This document shows positions 36,205-48,325 of a stretch of 64,000 bases of DNA, piece after piece (position 1 is the first letter of the stretch; each line of letters begins with the position of its first letter). This DNA is from Scilla litardierei (Eukaryota; Streptophyta; Magnoliopsida; Asparagales; Asparagaceae). Below the pieces are notes generated by a model. That model ran no database searches. It was not told where the DNA came from and saw only the letters and a list, made by a program, of their open reading frames with translations. A program made the position numbers and the translations under genes. The stretch lies in assembly GCA_030789695.1 (NCBI GenBank), contig CM061141.1, positions 192,583,689 through 192,647,688 of the forward strand, written 5' to 3'.

Positions 36205-36702
36205 CTATGCGTTTATGCTATAGAAAAGTGGGTAGATGTCATCGTCGTATTCAGCGACATGAACGGCAATAGCGAAAGCAAAACCGTCGTCAACGACTGT
36301 GCTATATCTGTCCAGTTCCTCTCCAGTACGTACGTAATATAATGATGTTTCTCCTGTTATTTCCTCTGCAGGGGAAATTAGGATGGGAGAGGTTGCTGGT
36401 CTGAGCTCAGCATCCTGTGGTTGGATCATTTTGATATATCCAGGAATCTTCCTATTTTGAGGAATTTTATATTTTGAACCTGGCAGGCGTCCTCTTTTAA
36501 ATTGAGGTACATCCAATTCTGCTGCCGGTGGATTGCATCCATCTTTGGGAATGTCAATCCTAGCTGGCGAGGTGGCAGCAGGGATGTGTGAACGAACAAT
36601 CTTCTGGTTGTCCGCAATTTTATCTGATAATTGATGTACTTTAGTCTGAATGTGAAGGATCATCGGGATCTCAACTTCACACAGAAAAAGTATGCGGATC
36701 AT
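36205..36702 (-). pseudogene. pol: Element F integrase-RT linker
   Basis: A 165-codon open stretch with RGRLPGSKYKIPQNRK (the GRPxGSKDKNPRKRK-like block) and ITGETSLYYVRTGEELDRYSTVVDDGFAFAIAVHVAEYDDD, typical of one Copia lineage between integrase and RT. This is the best-preserved part of F pol. Confidence 0.75.
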
Positions 36703-37874
36703 AACGAGATGAGGACTTTTGTGTCCTATGATATGGTCTCAGAAGCTTCAGGCTTCTTTAGATTGCGTGCCTATTTCAATGAGATTTTGCTCATCAAATT
36801 CACATTTATCAAGACTTGGTGGTAAACCATAAGCAAGCAGCATCAGTAATAAGATATGGCAACAAGCGGGTCGTATCGTGATAAGCGATGCGGAATGCAG
36901 TGTAATGGTCCCTAAACATCAATAGGCAACTGCGATTTTACAATGGATATGAAATCCATTGGAGTCTCTTTACCAGAGACTCTGCTAACTCGTTATGAGG
37001 TTGAACATGCTGCAGGATGTTCAATTTTAATGCGAGTTGCTTGGCAGAAGTCTTGAATGATATGTGTAGTAAATTCACCCACATTATAAGCTTTTGAGAA
37101 AGCTAGGTTGCGAGTGAATATAAAGGCACACATATGACCATCTAGTAGATGCATATATCAGTACAGTAATGGAGTACCGAAAAATGGGCCATTTGCGGGG
37201 TGAATAGGCCCGCAAAAGGTCACCATGTATTCTTTCAATGAAGCCAGGAGACTCTAAACCCACTTTCTGGAGGGAAAGTCTCTATATTAGTTTTCCATTA
37301 TGACAAAGGGGGACAAGGAAACTCAACCTTTTGAAGAATCTTCAGGTTCTCCAATGGATTCATTTGATGATGCGTCCATCATCGCTAATCCAGGATGACC
37401 AAGTCCATTTTTCCAGAGTTAAAAACTATGGCAAAGAAAGGCACTTCTGGTGCTCAGTCGAGTTGGCTTTCTATAAGATGAATATCTGTAATTATAGGGG
37501 CCCAACGGGGGTCCAATGAAATCGTAAGTAGATGGTCTTCTGGTCATTCTCTTGACGAGTTAAATATTGATATTCAATATATATTACCCACAATTTTCAA
37601 GTTATTTTCTTTAAAAGAAATATCCTTGAAAATTGGAGATTTCCTATATGTTTAAGAGGAGAATTTGCATCTTATAGTCTCGTTGTATGTGGGAGCAATA
37701 TCAATGCTACACCAGTGCAACGAGGCACTGTCCACAATATTCCATACTTCATCTTTAAGTAAAACGAAATTTTATTTAAGTCAATGAAAAAGACATTCAA
37801 AATAAAAGTTCGTACTTAAGCAAATTAAAGATGAAGCAACATTGAAATTTAAATGCATAGATAAAAGATGAAGC
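36703..37874 (-). pseudogene. pol: Element F protease/integrase remnant
   Basis: Fragments in shifting frames on the minus strand resemble a Copia integrase core: ERIHGDL, GPIHPANGPF, ASTRWSYVCL, TRNLAFSKA and VGEFTTHIIQDFC. There are many stops. A protease box was not found. Confidence 0.65.
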
Positions 37875-38821
37875 TTAATCGAGCAGGTCGTAGTTCTCGA
37901 AGTCATTTGAAGTGAACATCATTGGTGGCTGAACAGCCGCCAAGTTTGTTTCAGGCAGAGACTTATGGCTCGCCTGATATAGTTCCTGGAGGTGGCGAGG
38001 AGTGCGGCAGATTCTCGACCAATGGCCAGTCATGCCGCATCTATGCCGCATCTTTCCTGTATTGTTGTTGTTGGACGGGGGTGCTGCTCCTCGTCCATTT
38101 TTCATCACTGCTTTCCCTTTGTTATTATTAGCCTTCTTCTTGTTTTTCCACTTCTGGGGAGAAACGTGGTGTGCTTCAGGGATAGGTGCAGTGCCAGCTG
38201 GACGTAAATTATGAGTGGCTAGTAGTAAATCTCGATTCTGATCTGCCCTAAGTAGGCATGAGATTAGATCAGAGAATTTCGTGAAGTTGCGTCCACGATA
38301 TTGCTGCATGAGAATTGCATCTTTCTAATGAAACGAGGTAAATGTCTTTTCCATCATACGTTGTTCTGTCACTTCTTCACCGCATAACTTCAGGTGTGAG
38401 GTGATATTATGAAGTGCAGAATTATACTCAACGACGGACTTATAGTCCTGAAGTCTGAGGTTTTCCCACTCATAACTGGCACGTGGTAATATTACATCAA
38501 TTTGATGTTTATACCGTTTCTCCAGTGCTATCCACAGCTCCATTGGGTCCTCTACCGTTAGGCATTTGGCCTTTAAGGTCCGATCTATATGTTTCTAATG
38601 TAGATTATGGCTTTTGTCTTATCCATGTCGGAGACAGTGGTAGGAGTGCTACTGCTAGATGTAGCAGAAGCATCGGTCGCTGTTGGGGCCGAAGGAGGAG
38701 CCAAAATGGAGCCAAGGAGGGACATCGAACGCAAGTGGAACTTCAGGTCCACTCGCCAACTCAGGTAATTTTTTCCTGCAGAATCGAGGACCTCGAAATC
38801 GACGCTTGCCAATTTTGCCAT
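37875..38821 (-). pseudogene. gag: Element F gag (Copia, UBN2-like)
   Basis: The ATG at 38821 begins MAKLASVDFEVLDSAGKNYLSWRVDLKFHL, the usual start of one Copia gag group. LWIALEKRYKHQIDVILPRASYEWENLRLQDYKSVVEYNSAL and a Lys/Asn-rich part follow. The zinc knuckle reads RHRCGMTGHWSRIC, so the first of the three Cys is Arg and the finger is lost. A frameshift lies near 38560 and a stop near 38310-38320. Confidence 0.85.
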
Positions 38822-40390
38822 TTATCTACGCAATTTAAAATAAGCATGAATTAATTGAAATTCACGCATTAAAAATAAAATAAGTAAAATGTGGGGACCG
38901 GCCAGATACCCAAAAGAATACAAAGTCCGAAGTCCGAATATACAGTCCATAAAGAAGAGAAAAGTACAATTTGGAAACCCAGAATGGGTCCCTATATTTT
39001 CCAATTTTTGTCTCCGTCTTCATTTGTCGGTACACCAGTCTTTGGCATTAATACATTTATTCCTCACTTACAAATCCTCTCAAAAAATTGCAAGGAATTT
39101 AAAAAGGGTATCAAATTGGCCGAGCCCAAAAATCACATTTTTAGCTTATATAAACATCCACACAGTTTATAAATGCTACAGTCATAAGAGAAACAACCAC
39201 GTATGCATATAACACAGGCATATATAATATGGAAAAAGAGACTATAAAATATAATAATCTCTCGGACCACGGGGAGACGTCATACACCGTTAGGTTAGTT
39301 GACTAATGGCAGAGCGGTCGCAGGATCCTTAAGATAATTAAATTTTGAAAAAAAATCCTAACTTTCCATAAATTGATAATAATGCAAGAGTGTTATAATC
39401 TTAGCAATATGACGTGACAGTCTCATAACAAAGAATTAAAATAAATTAATATTTTGAATGCGGCTGCAGGCCCATAAATATTAATCATTTTAATATATTA
39501 TTTATATTTGGGCTGCAGGCCCATTTGCCAAAAATTAACAAATTAATTATAGCAATTAGGCTAATTGGGCTACCGACCCAAACAAGAATTTAAAATGAAT
39601 TCTTATTATTAGTGGGGCTGTAGGCCCATAAGTAAAATTAAAATTAATTTAATCAGCTATTTAAATTATCTGGGCTTCAGGCCCAAATAATCAGACAAAA
39701 TGAATTAATATTTATGTAGTAGGCTTCAGGCCTAAGAAACAGCCCAAAAAATATTTAATCAGTTTTGGGATTAAAAATTAAAATCTATTTTAACTTAAAC
39801 CCCAAAACAAAATTTCGGGTTGATGACCCCCATAAACCCTTGTCAAATAGATTTTGTCCCATCATCTCCATTTTATTTACAGAAATAGAGATCCCCGTTC
39901 AGTTAATCTGATCACGGATCAAGTGAAAAACTGTGTATTCGGCAATGTTACCTCGGGCCTAGTTCTCATGAGGCTCCATCTTGTCTCAGCCCGTTAACCC
40001 ATTTTTAATGGGCCAAACAGAGAATGGCTGTTGGCTTAACTCCTAATGGAGCCCGTATCTCTGCGGTCGGGGACATTCCTGGACCAAAGAAGCCTGTTCA
40101 CTTCGTCCTAAGGCGTTTGGAATCCTCCCCCGTCCATTCACTTCAGCCCGTTCAGATCGTTCAAATTTTAATGGCAGCGCTTGGGATCCCCCCTTCGGGG
40201 GGGAGGAGATGCGAAAACCCCCACCCCCACCGTCGGGGAGGTGAGACGACAGAGCCCGCTGAAGAGGGGGGATGAATTCAGACGGGCCCCCTGAAAGGGG
40301 GGGCGGAGCATCGAAACCCCCCCCCGCCCCGTCGCGGGATGACGACGTAGGCGAGCCACCGAGTCCCCCATCGAGAATAATCCGCGGGAT
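38822..40390 (-). other. Element F leader, inner part, with GGGCTNNAGGCCCA repeats
   Basis: No gene is seen between gag and the G insertion. Six imperfect copies of a palindromic word like GGGCTGCAGGCCCA lie at 39462, 39510, 39565, 39615, 39671 and 39721, separated by AT-rich spacers of about 40-50 bp. From about 40180 the sequence becomes very GC-rich, with ccccccttcggggggg hairpins. The same GC array continues across the G insertion at 47655. Confidence 0.65.
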
Positions 40391-40395
40391 GACGC
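40391..40395 (+). repeat. Target-site duplication of element G, left copy (gacgc)
   Basis: Exact match to gacgc at 47650-47654. Confidence 0.92.
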
Positions 40396-42400
40396 TGATC
40401 GCTCCGGGACGTGACCCTAAAGAACGGTTGTAGTTTTACCGCAAGCGCACGGCAAAGTGGCGAGCGGGTATCGAACACGAGGAGGTGGTGTTGGCTCCAA
40501 TCTATCCTAGGTTGGTTGGACTACGAATGTTTTATTGGTGGAGATGGCTATGGTATGATATAATGGAAATGGTGGTGGATGTCGGTGTCGGTGATAAAGA
40601 AATCGGTCAAATATCGATTCAAATACAATATAATAAAAGTGTCTAGGGCTAGAGAATTCCCACTACGGATCGTCATACATCATCGTAAATAGTGAATCTC
40701 AATATTACTAGACTTGCATTGAGGTGAACTAGTCGTAACTGAATATAGAACCAAGCTCACGCTCTCGCGCTATTGCCGGTCTATAGCAACCTAGATTAGA
40801 GCCCAATCTCTTGCAAACCCTAACCTAAGCCACTAGCATGAAGATCGACGTCATCGTTCAATCGCTCCTCGTGCCCACTCTCGTGCAAACTCGAGTTACG
40901 ATCTAGGTTGTGATAGTTCGTATTCGTCCAATCTCTTGCAAACGAATATGGGTATAGATTTACAATTAAAAATCCTAGCTTTGGTCCAATCTCTTGCAAA
41001 CCAAATCTAGAGAAACCCAATTGTAAACCTAAATCGAATATCTAGGCCTTCCCATCGATTAGAATCCAATCTCTTGCAAACCCCAATCGATGGAAATCTC
41101 TAGCTATCCGTAATAAATCAATCACAACCTAACCTCCTAGCAATTCTAGCAATTTAGAAATTCATTCATCACAAATCTGAAATTAGATCCATAGGGTTCA
41201 TCCCCATGCCCTAGAACAACAAATCTACTCTAGCATAACAATAAGGATATAAGAATCAATAAAAACCATAGCTTGCATACAAAAAGATATCAAATCAAAG
41301 ATTCAAAGAATAAGAACAAAGATACTTAGCTTTGATGAAAAATTCCAATCCAAATACAAGCTTTTTGATCCAAGAGGGGGCCTAGGGCATGGCCTAACCT
41401 CTAAACTAATCCTAAGAAAAACATATGGGGGCTAAGAAAACATATGAGGATCCCCCTCTAATGGTGGCTACAAACCCCTTAAATACTCCCCCAAAACCCT
41501 AGCAAGAAACCCTAGAAAACCCCTCAAAATCATGTCCAAAAACAGCCCAAACCGCAACTTAAAATCTGGGCCCGTCGCCGACTCGGCCGAGTGGAAAATA
41601 TGACTCGGCCGAGTGGAAATTCCTGCACTGCAGTGTCAACTTGCAGAAATTCTCCAGATTTCATCCGACCTCCGATTGGCGCGTTCTTAGCGGCGTTGGA
41701 ATCGTCATAAAGTCTACTATCAATAAAAAATATGAGAAAAATACTTTGATTGCTGGAATGATAGCAGATTTCAAAAGAGTGGGAGGCTGTCTGAAAATCT
41801 GGGCGCTGCGTGTCCTCGGCATCACTCGGCCGAGTGGCAAATGTCACTCGGCCGAGGGGCTTTTGGAACTCGGCCGAGTCGGAGCTCGTAGTCGACTGAC
41901 GGATTACAGAGAGTTGGACATTTTGGCTTGCCGTCGTCTGGGTGCCACTCGGGCGGACGGAGTCTCCGCACTCGGCCGAGTGGGCGTGCGATGCTCGGCC
42001 GAGTGCACGCTGATACATCTCTGTTGCGTGTCCGATCTGGCCGGCCGAGCGGGGTCTCAATGCTCGGCCGAGTGACTCCTTCACTCGGCCGAGTGGCATG
42101 CTGAAAATGCCCAATCTCCATCTTTTCGCTTCCTCGTCGCTCCTACAACGTTCTTTCTTCTTCCACTCGTCTTCCATTGCAGAATAACCCTCAAAAGGGC
42201 CATGGTTGACACTCCGGAGTGGGTGCAAATCCTTTAAGCTCATTTTTGCTCCCGATCGCTCCATATTTCCTGAAATCCGACAAAAACAAGAAATAGTGAA
42301 AAGCATCGCAATATTGTCGAATAATCTTGAAAAACGCAATATGAGCAATCAAAATGGCGTGAAAACATGCGGAAAAAAGGTGTAAAATATGGAGTGATCA
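40396..42400 (-). repeat. Element G 3' LTR (2005 bp)
   Basis: Runs from TGATCACTCC (42400) to ...GGAGCGATCA (40396) on the minus strand. It has exactly the same length as 45645-47649, and I count about 20 differences, mostly transitions. The ACTCGGCCGAGT cluster lies at about 41575-42100, and TATTTAAG at 41485-41478. The polypurine tract follows on the inner side. Confidence 0.95.
41575..42100. promoter_or_regulatory. ACTCGGCCGAGT cluster in G 3' LTR
   Basis: About ten copies of the 12-bp perfect palindrome or its CTCGGCCGAG core, several as close pairs. They end about 95 bp upstream of TATTTAAG on the minus strand. The 5' LTR has the same cluster at 46825-47345. Confidence 0.85.
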
Positions 42401-44367
42401 AAATCCCCCAAGCTTAACTCTTACTCGTCCTCGAGGAAGACAAGTAGAAGGCGAACCCGAAGGGTAAAAATAAGGAAAAAATGAAAAAGAATACGAAGTG
42501 GAAGGGGTCGCTAGATTATTCTCTCTGATCTCAAGCCATAAGCTACACATCACGATAACTTGGGAAATACGAATCACATGCTATAAAGATTTCATATCTT
42601 ACTTAAACATGGCACTTGTAAGCTTTTCAGATCAACAAAAGGGATTCTCTAAATTCATACAATCAATTCATATCCACATCATGCATTTCATAGAATTTAA
42701 TATACAATTGTTGGCGATGCACTTTTCAATCAAAAGTTATAAATGAAGCATATAAGAATCACACCAAACATGCAATGGAGAATGGAATAAATCATGGCAT
42801 TCACATATTTATATCAATTCATAAGAAATCTCCATAGCTAAAGTAATTCGCTAAGTCTCAGTATTATCAAACTTTCCCATTCGTGTACCTCTCCACTCTA
42901 ATGTCGTACTCACTCATATGGTCAAATGAGTTCACCCCCCCAAGCTTAGCTTGAGGCATCACATCTAAAGGAATATGATAGTGGAAAATGGGATTTTTGC
43001 CTTGGTTTTCCCAAGCATTTTTGTGGCTCCGATAATGAGATAGAGAAATATCTTATTTTTTCTTTTGGACTTTGTTTCTCATTTTTCTTTTTTGGATTTT
43101 TGTAGGAGCTATATGATTCGTAGTTTTGGATCTTGGCTCCTTTTTGGCTTTTTGGACTTTTTGGAGCTAACTTTTTCTTTTGTGGGGATTTTTGGGAAAT
43201 AGATGCGATATAAGTAGCTTTAGGAGGTGAACTCAAGTGACATGTAGAGAATAAAAAGATATATGTGGAGAAAGAAATAATGTAACACTCGGTTCACTCT
43301 AAGATGTGCACGAACGGTTCAATAAAATAATACTTCAACTAAAACTCATATGTAAGCATGGATATTCTCAATCATCTCAATAAAAAGCGAAGTCAAGCGG
43401 TAAAGAGTACTTTCATATCAAGCATGCAACAGAAGGTGAATAAGATAATAAGGCAGATGCTTTCGTTATACAATTGATGCGTGGATCTTGGAGCACTTCC
43501 AACGAAAGCATACTAAACACTAATCCATACATTCAGCTTCAATTAATATCATGCATTCATATAGAGGAATCATCAAAAGAATATATAAGCAAGCACATGG
43601 ATAGTAGGACTATGAAATACTCTAAGTAGCACATTAAGGAATAATAAGCATCGTGATGGTCGCTAAAGCAATAAGAGATATCATCATAAGGAGCAAATCT
43701 AGCAAAAGGAGGAAAAGAAAATAAAGAAATAAAAATTAAAGAGTGGAAAGAAAAGAAAAACAAGCACACAACATGATGCATGAACACACATAAAAGGAAA
43801 ATAAGATGGAAAATTCAAAAAGATGATGCAAAATTTTGAAAAATTCTAAAAAAAACCCTAAAATAAAGTAAAAATGCAACTAATGCATCTAAATGGCATG
43901 GAAATGCACTCCCCCAAGCTTAAACTTCACATTGTCCTCAATGTGATCATAATGGAAGAATATGAGGAACAACGATAATAATAGGGGGGTGAATGCAAAA
44001 TGATGAAATGAATGACATGAGATCCTAATGCAACTACATGCGCATACAATGATGCATGAGAGCGCCTTCCCCCAAGCTTATACCAAACAATCCTATTCAA
44101 ATTACTCGATCAAAAATGTTATGATTTTGCAAAGCGTGATCAAGCCAAATGAATAAGAAAGTGAGGTTTCACTTGAAAGAAATGCTCGGTGGTGGTGAGC
44201 AAAAAGGATGTGACACATCAAAATATTAAGGGGCAATTAATATATATAATGGGTTTGGGGTGTAAATGATTATTGTGGCCATCATATGAGGTGATATTTA
44301 TTCAAACAAATCTATACAGTCCTCTCGCTGTCGAGAGAATTCGTGTTTATTTAAAGCATAAAAATTT
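42401..44367 (-). other. Element G 3' noncoding interior with repeated polypurine tracts
   Basis: No gene is seen in nearly 2 kb. The minus-strand tract TAAGCTTGGGGG occurs four times, at 42404-42417 (next to the LTR, the likely primer), 42934-42948, 43919-43933 and 44067-44080. cattgtcctcaatg is at 43930-43943. Confidence 0.7.
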
Positions 44368-45453
44368 CTACACTACTGGATTGATATCACCTATATCAAA
44401 AGGCGGATCCAGTATTTTTGCCGGTGCAGGCAACTGCTCCAACTGCTCTTTTCGTGGCTCCGCCAGACGCGTGTATCCACGGACTCCAACGAACTCCAGC
44501 AATGCATCCTCCAGCATTCCCACAAGGACTCCACCTGTACCCTGCAAAGAATAGGATGCATCAGTTCGCCGTAAAAAATTCACCCTCATAATAAAAGTAT
44601 CCCAAAGAGGATCGTCTATAGAAATATATGAAGTAAATAATGGTGGACGATACTTCCCTGGAAATAATCCAATATCCTCATGTGTTGTGATAGCTGTCTC
44701 TATGGTGTCCTCTCTAAGCTGCTCATGTGTATCTGGATCATGGGTGTGGACCTCCTCGATAGGCTCGTCAAACTGTGACACGTCCAAGCATACCTCCGGT
44801 CCATAATCGTATGTGTGCTGCAAGAGGTACGAAGTGTCAAAAATATCTGAATCAAAATAAATATCAAATGGAATACATGATTCAGAAATGGAACGAGTAA
44901 AAATATCTCCCTGAGTGGGAGCAGTAAGCTCTGTGGGATAGTCCTCGACGTCAGTGGAAGGATGAGGTGGCTGCGAGAGCTCTAATGGAGGAGAATAGTG
45001 CTCGGGATCCTCATGAATGGCTATGTCCTCGTCCCGATGTACGACCTCCTCGATGATAAGCTCTGGCTCTGTATGTAAGGCCTTCTCGTCAATATGCTCT
45101 GGCTCGACAGTGTGCTCCTTTGCCTTCTCATCAACTATCAATGTAGGCTCTCTCTGGAATGGTGATGCTGGCTGCTCATGTGTGTCAACTCATGGGGATG
45201 TATCATGTGGAGGGGAATGCCCGCAAGCAATCCGAAAATATAGTCTATCCCCATCAAGACTGACATGGATGTCCTCCTCAATTGTTCCTGCAGCTGAAAC
45301 ACGGTTCATAACAAAATCTGTAAATCGTAGCTCAAATGCATCACCTCCTGTAATGCTCTCTGAACCGGTGAATCTCACTGACTCCAAGAGGCCCTCCAAT
45401 AAGTTCTGAAATGCTTTCTCCTCAAAATCTATGGTCCACATAATACCATCCAT
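44368..45453 (-). pseudogene. Element G protein of unknown function, one internal stop
   Basis: Starting at ATG 45453 (MDGIMWTIDFEEKAFQNLLEGLLES), a single frame of about 361 codons runs to a stop at 44368. It is interrupted once, by TGA near 45191. The middle is very acidic (EPEHIDEKALHTEPELIIEEVVHRDEDIAIHEDPEHYSPP). The C terminus LAEPRKEQLEQLPAPAKILDPPF aligns with the element C protein. It sits where gag should be, 190 bp after the PBS, and no capsid, zinc knuckle or pol is present. It may be a highly derived gag or a lineage-specific accessory protein; I do not know its function. The young LTRs mean this gene was mobilised recently. Confidence 0.65.
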
Positions 45454-45621
45454 AACACCTGATAAACAAAGATAAATACCTGGAGAAAAATATCAGCGGC
45501 ACAAAAGAATATAGAAATGATAATAATGGTGGCGGGGGTGAAAAATTCTTTTTGTTAAATTTTTTTTTTCGTAGTCTAATAAACCTAATTGTGACAAATT
45601 GGCACCCAACAGAAAACACCT
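45454..45621 (-). other. Element G leader
   Basis: AT-rich untranslated leader between the PBS and the ORF start. Confidence 0.55.
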
Positions 45622-45638
45622 CCCCGGCAACGGCACCA
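45622..45638 (-). other. Element G primer-binding site (tRNA-Asp type)
   Basis: The minus strand reads TGGTGCCGTTGCCGGGG, one base from the complement of the plant tRNA-Asp 3' end, six bases inside the LTR. It places G in the Athila/Tat side of Gypsy. Confidence 0.9.
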
Positions 45639-45644
45639 AAAACT

Positions 45645-47649
45645 TGATCGCTCCGGGACGTGACCCTAAAGAACGGTTGTAGTTTTACCGCAAGCGCACG
45701 GCAAAGTGGCGAGCGGGTATCGAACACGAGGAGGTGGTGTTGGCTCTAATCTATCCTAGGTTGGTTGGACTACGAATGTTTTATTGGTGGAGATGGCTAT
45801 GGTATGATATAATGGAAATGGTGGTGGATGTCGGTGTCGGTGATAAAGAAATCGGTCAAATATCGATTCAAATACAATATAATAAAAGTGTCTAGGGCTA
45901 GAGAATTCCCACTACGGATCGTCATACATCATCGTAAATAGTGAATCTCAATATTACTAGACTTGCATTGAGGTGAACTAGTCGTAACTGAATATAGAAC
46001 CAAGCTCACGCTCTCGCGCTATTGCCGGTCTATAGCAACCTAGATTAAAGCCCAATCTCTTGCAAACCCTAACCTAAGCCACTAGCATGAAGATCGACGT
46101 CATCGTTCAATCGCTCCTCGTGCCCACTCTCGTGCAAACTCGAGTTACGATCTAGGTTGTGATAGTTCGTATTCGTCCAATCTCTTGCAAACGAATATGG
46201 GTATAGATTTACAATTAAAAATCCTAGCTTTGGTCCAATCTCTTGCAAACCAAATCTAGAGAAACCCAATTGTAAACCTAAATCGAATATCTAGGCCTTC
46301 CCATCGATTAGAATCCAATCTCTTGCAAACCCCAATCGATGGAAATCCCTAGCTATCCGTAATAAATCAATCACAACCTAACCTCCTAGCAATTCTAGCA
46401 ATTTAGAAATTCATTCATCACAAATCTGAAATTAGATCCATAGGGTTCATCCCCATGCCCTAGAACAACAAATCTACTCTAGCATAACAATAAGGATATA
46501 AGAATCAATAAAAACCATAGCTTGCATACAAAAAGATATCAAATCAAAGATTCAAAGAATAAGAACAAAGATACTTAGCTTTGATGAAGAATTCCAATCC
46601 AAATACAAGCTTTTTGATCCAAGAGGGGGCCTAGGGCATGGCCTAACCTCTAAAATAATCCTAAGAAAAACATATGGGGGCTAAGAAAACATATGAGGAT
46701 CCCCCTCTAATGGTGGCTACAAACCCCTTAAATACTCCCCCAAAACCCTAGCAAGAAACCCTAGAAAACCCCTCAAAATCGTGCCCAAAAACAGCTCAAA
46801 CCGCAACTTAAAATCTGGGCCCGTCGCCGACTCGGCCGAGTGGAAAATATGACTCGGCCGAGTGGAAATTCCTGCACTGCAGTGTCAACTTGCAGAAATT
46901 CTCCAGATTTCATCCGACCTCCGATTGGCGCGTTCTTGGTGGCGTTGGAACCGTCATGAAGTCTACTATCCATAAAAAATATGAGAAAAATACTTTGATT
47001 GCTGGAATGATAGCAGATTTCAAAAGAGTGGGAGGCTGTTTGAAAATCTGGGCGCTGCGTGTCCTCAGCATCACTCGGCCGAGTGGCAAATGTCACTCGG
47101 CCGAGGGGCTTTTGGAACTCGGCCGAGTCGGAGCTCGTAGTCGACTGACGGATTACAGAGAGTTGGACATTTTGGCTTGCCGTCGTCTCGGTGCCACTCG
47201 GGCGGACGGAGTCTCCGCACTCGGCCGAGTGGGCGTGCGATGCTCGGCCGAGTGCACGCTGATACATCTCTGTTGCGTGTCCGATCTGGCCGGCCGAGCG
47301 GGGTCTCAATGCTTGGCCGAGTGACTCCTTCACTCGGCCGAGTGGCATGCTGAAAATGCCCAATCTCCATCTTTTCGCTTCCTCGTCGCTCCTACAATGT
47401 TCTTTCTTCTTCCACTCGTCTTCCATTGCAGAATAACCCTCAAAAGGGCCATGGTTGACACTCCGGAGTGGGTGCAAATCCTTTAAGCTCATTTTTGCTC
47501 CCGATCGCTCCATATTTCCTGAAATCCGACAAAAACAAGAAATAGTGAAAAGCATCGCAATATTGTCGAATAATCTTGAAAAACGCAATATGAGCAATCG
47601 AAATGGCGTGAAAACATGCCGAAAAAAGGTGTAAAATATGGAGTGATCA
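45645..47649 (-). repeat. Element G 5' LTR (2005 bp)
   Basis: Same length as the 3' LTR and about 99 % identical by eye. TATTTAAG is at 46734-46727. The PBS follows on the left, the TSD gacgc on the right. Confidence 0.95.
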
Positions 47650-47654
47650 GACGC
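47650..47654 (+). repeat. Target-site duplication of element G, right copy (gacgc)
   Basis: Exact partner of 40391-40395. Confidence 0.92.
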
Positions 47655-47985
47655 CGAGGAGGGGGGCGGAAAACGGCAGGCCCCCTTCGGGGGGGCACGC
47701 GACGGAGGCCCCCACGCTGTCGAGGGGCGGCGGAAAAAGGGCAAGCCCTCCTTCAGGGGGGGCGCGACGGAGGCCCCCCCGCTGCCGAGGGGCGGCGGAA
47801 AAAGGGCAGGCCCCCCTTCGGGGGGGAGGGCGCGACGGAAGTCCCCCACGCTATCGGGGAGGCAGCGGAAAATGGGCAGGCCCCCCTTCAGGGGGCGCGC
47901 AACGGAGGCCCCCCCGCTGCCAGGGGGCCGCGGAAAAACGGGCAGGGGAGGCGGAAACCCCCCTTCGGGGGGGGAGCTGAAAGGT
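47655..47985. repeat. GC-rich hairpin minisatellite in F leader
   Basis: Four to five copies of a unit of roughly 65 bp, with ggcggaaaaagggcagg, then cccccttcggggggg, then gcgcgacggagg and cccccgctgccgagggg. Each unit holds two G/C hairpins, one with a TTCG loop. The array continues at 40180-40390, so G inserted into it. Confidence 0.85.
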
Positions 47986-48325
47986 TGGGAATTTTTTTGA
48001 TTTTATTTTATTATTTTTTTAATTTTGATGTTGTACAAGAGTATAGCAGATTTAAACAAGCCCGAAAATCGGCTATGTAAATCGTAGCTAAAAAATTTGT
48101 TTTGTAGCTATCTACGGGATCGATAGAAATTACCTCTAGATTAAAAATCTAGGGAGGATCGTAAAAAAATTGAGATCCGTAGATAATTCCACTCCTAATA
48201 CGCTCCAAATAAAAAGCCAGGCAAAACTTCACCGCAACAAAAGATTCCTTCTCGCGTAGTGATCCAATTTTTGAGGGGAGAGATGATGAAAAGCTCAAAG
48301 ATTTTAGAGCAACGTGCTGATAACG
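47986..48325 (-). other. Element F leader, outer part, with PBS
   Basis: Noncoding leader. Next to the LTR the minus strand reads TTATCAGCACGTTGCTC (48308-48324), a variant of the tRNA-Met-type PBS. No gene is seen. Confidence 0.7.

Noticed and set aside
41530..42348. 272-codon minus-strand reading frame in the G LTR (and 358 codons at 46773-47849)
   Set aside because: It runs through the LTR promoter, the residues derive from the palindrome repeats (LGRV, RPS), and the frame differs in extent between the two LTRs.
47616..48080. 154-codon Gly/Arg-rich plus-strand frame
   Set aside because: It is produced by the GC-rich hairpin minisatellite, with no conserved start or domain.
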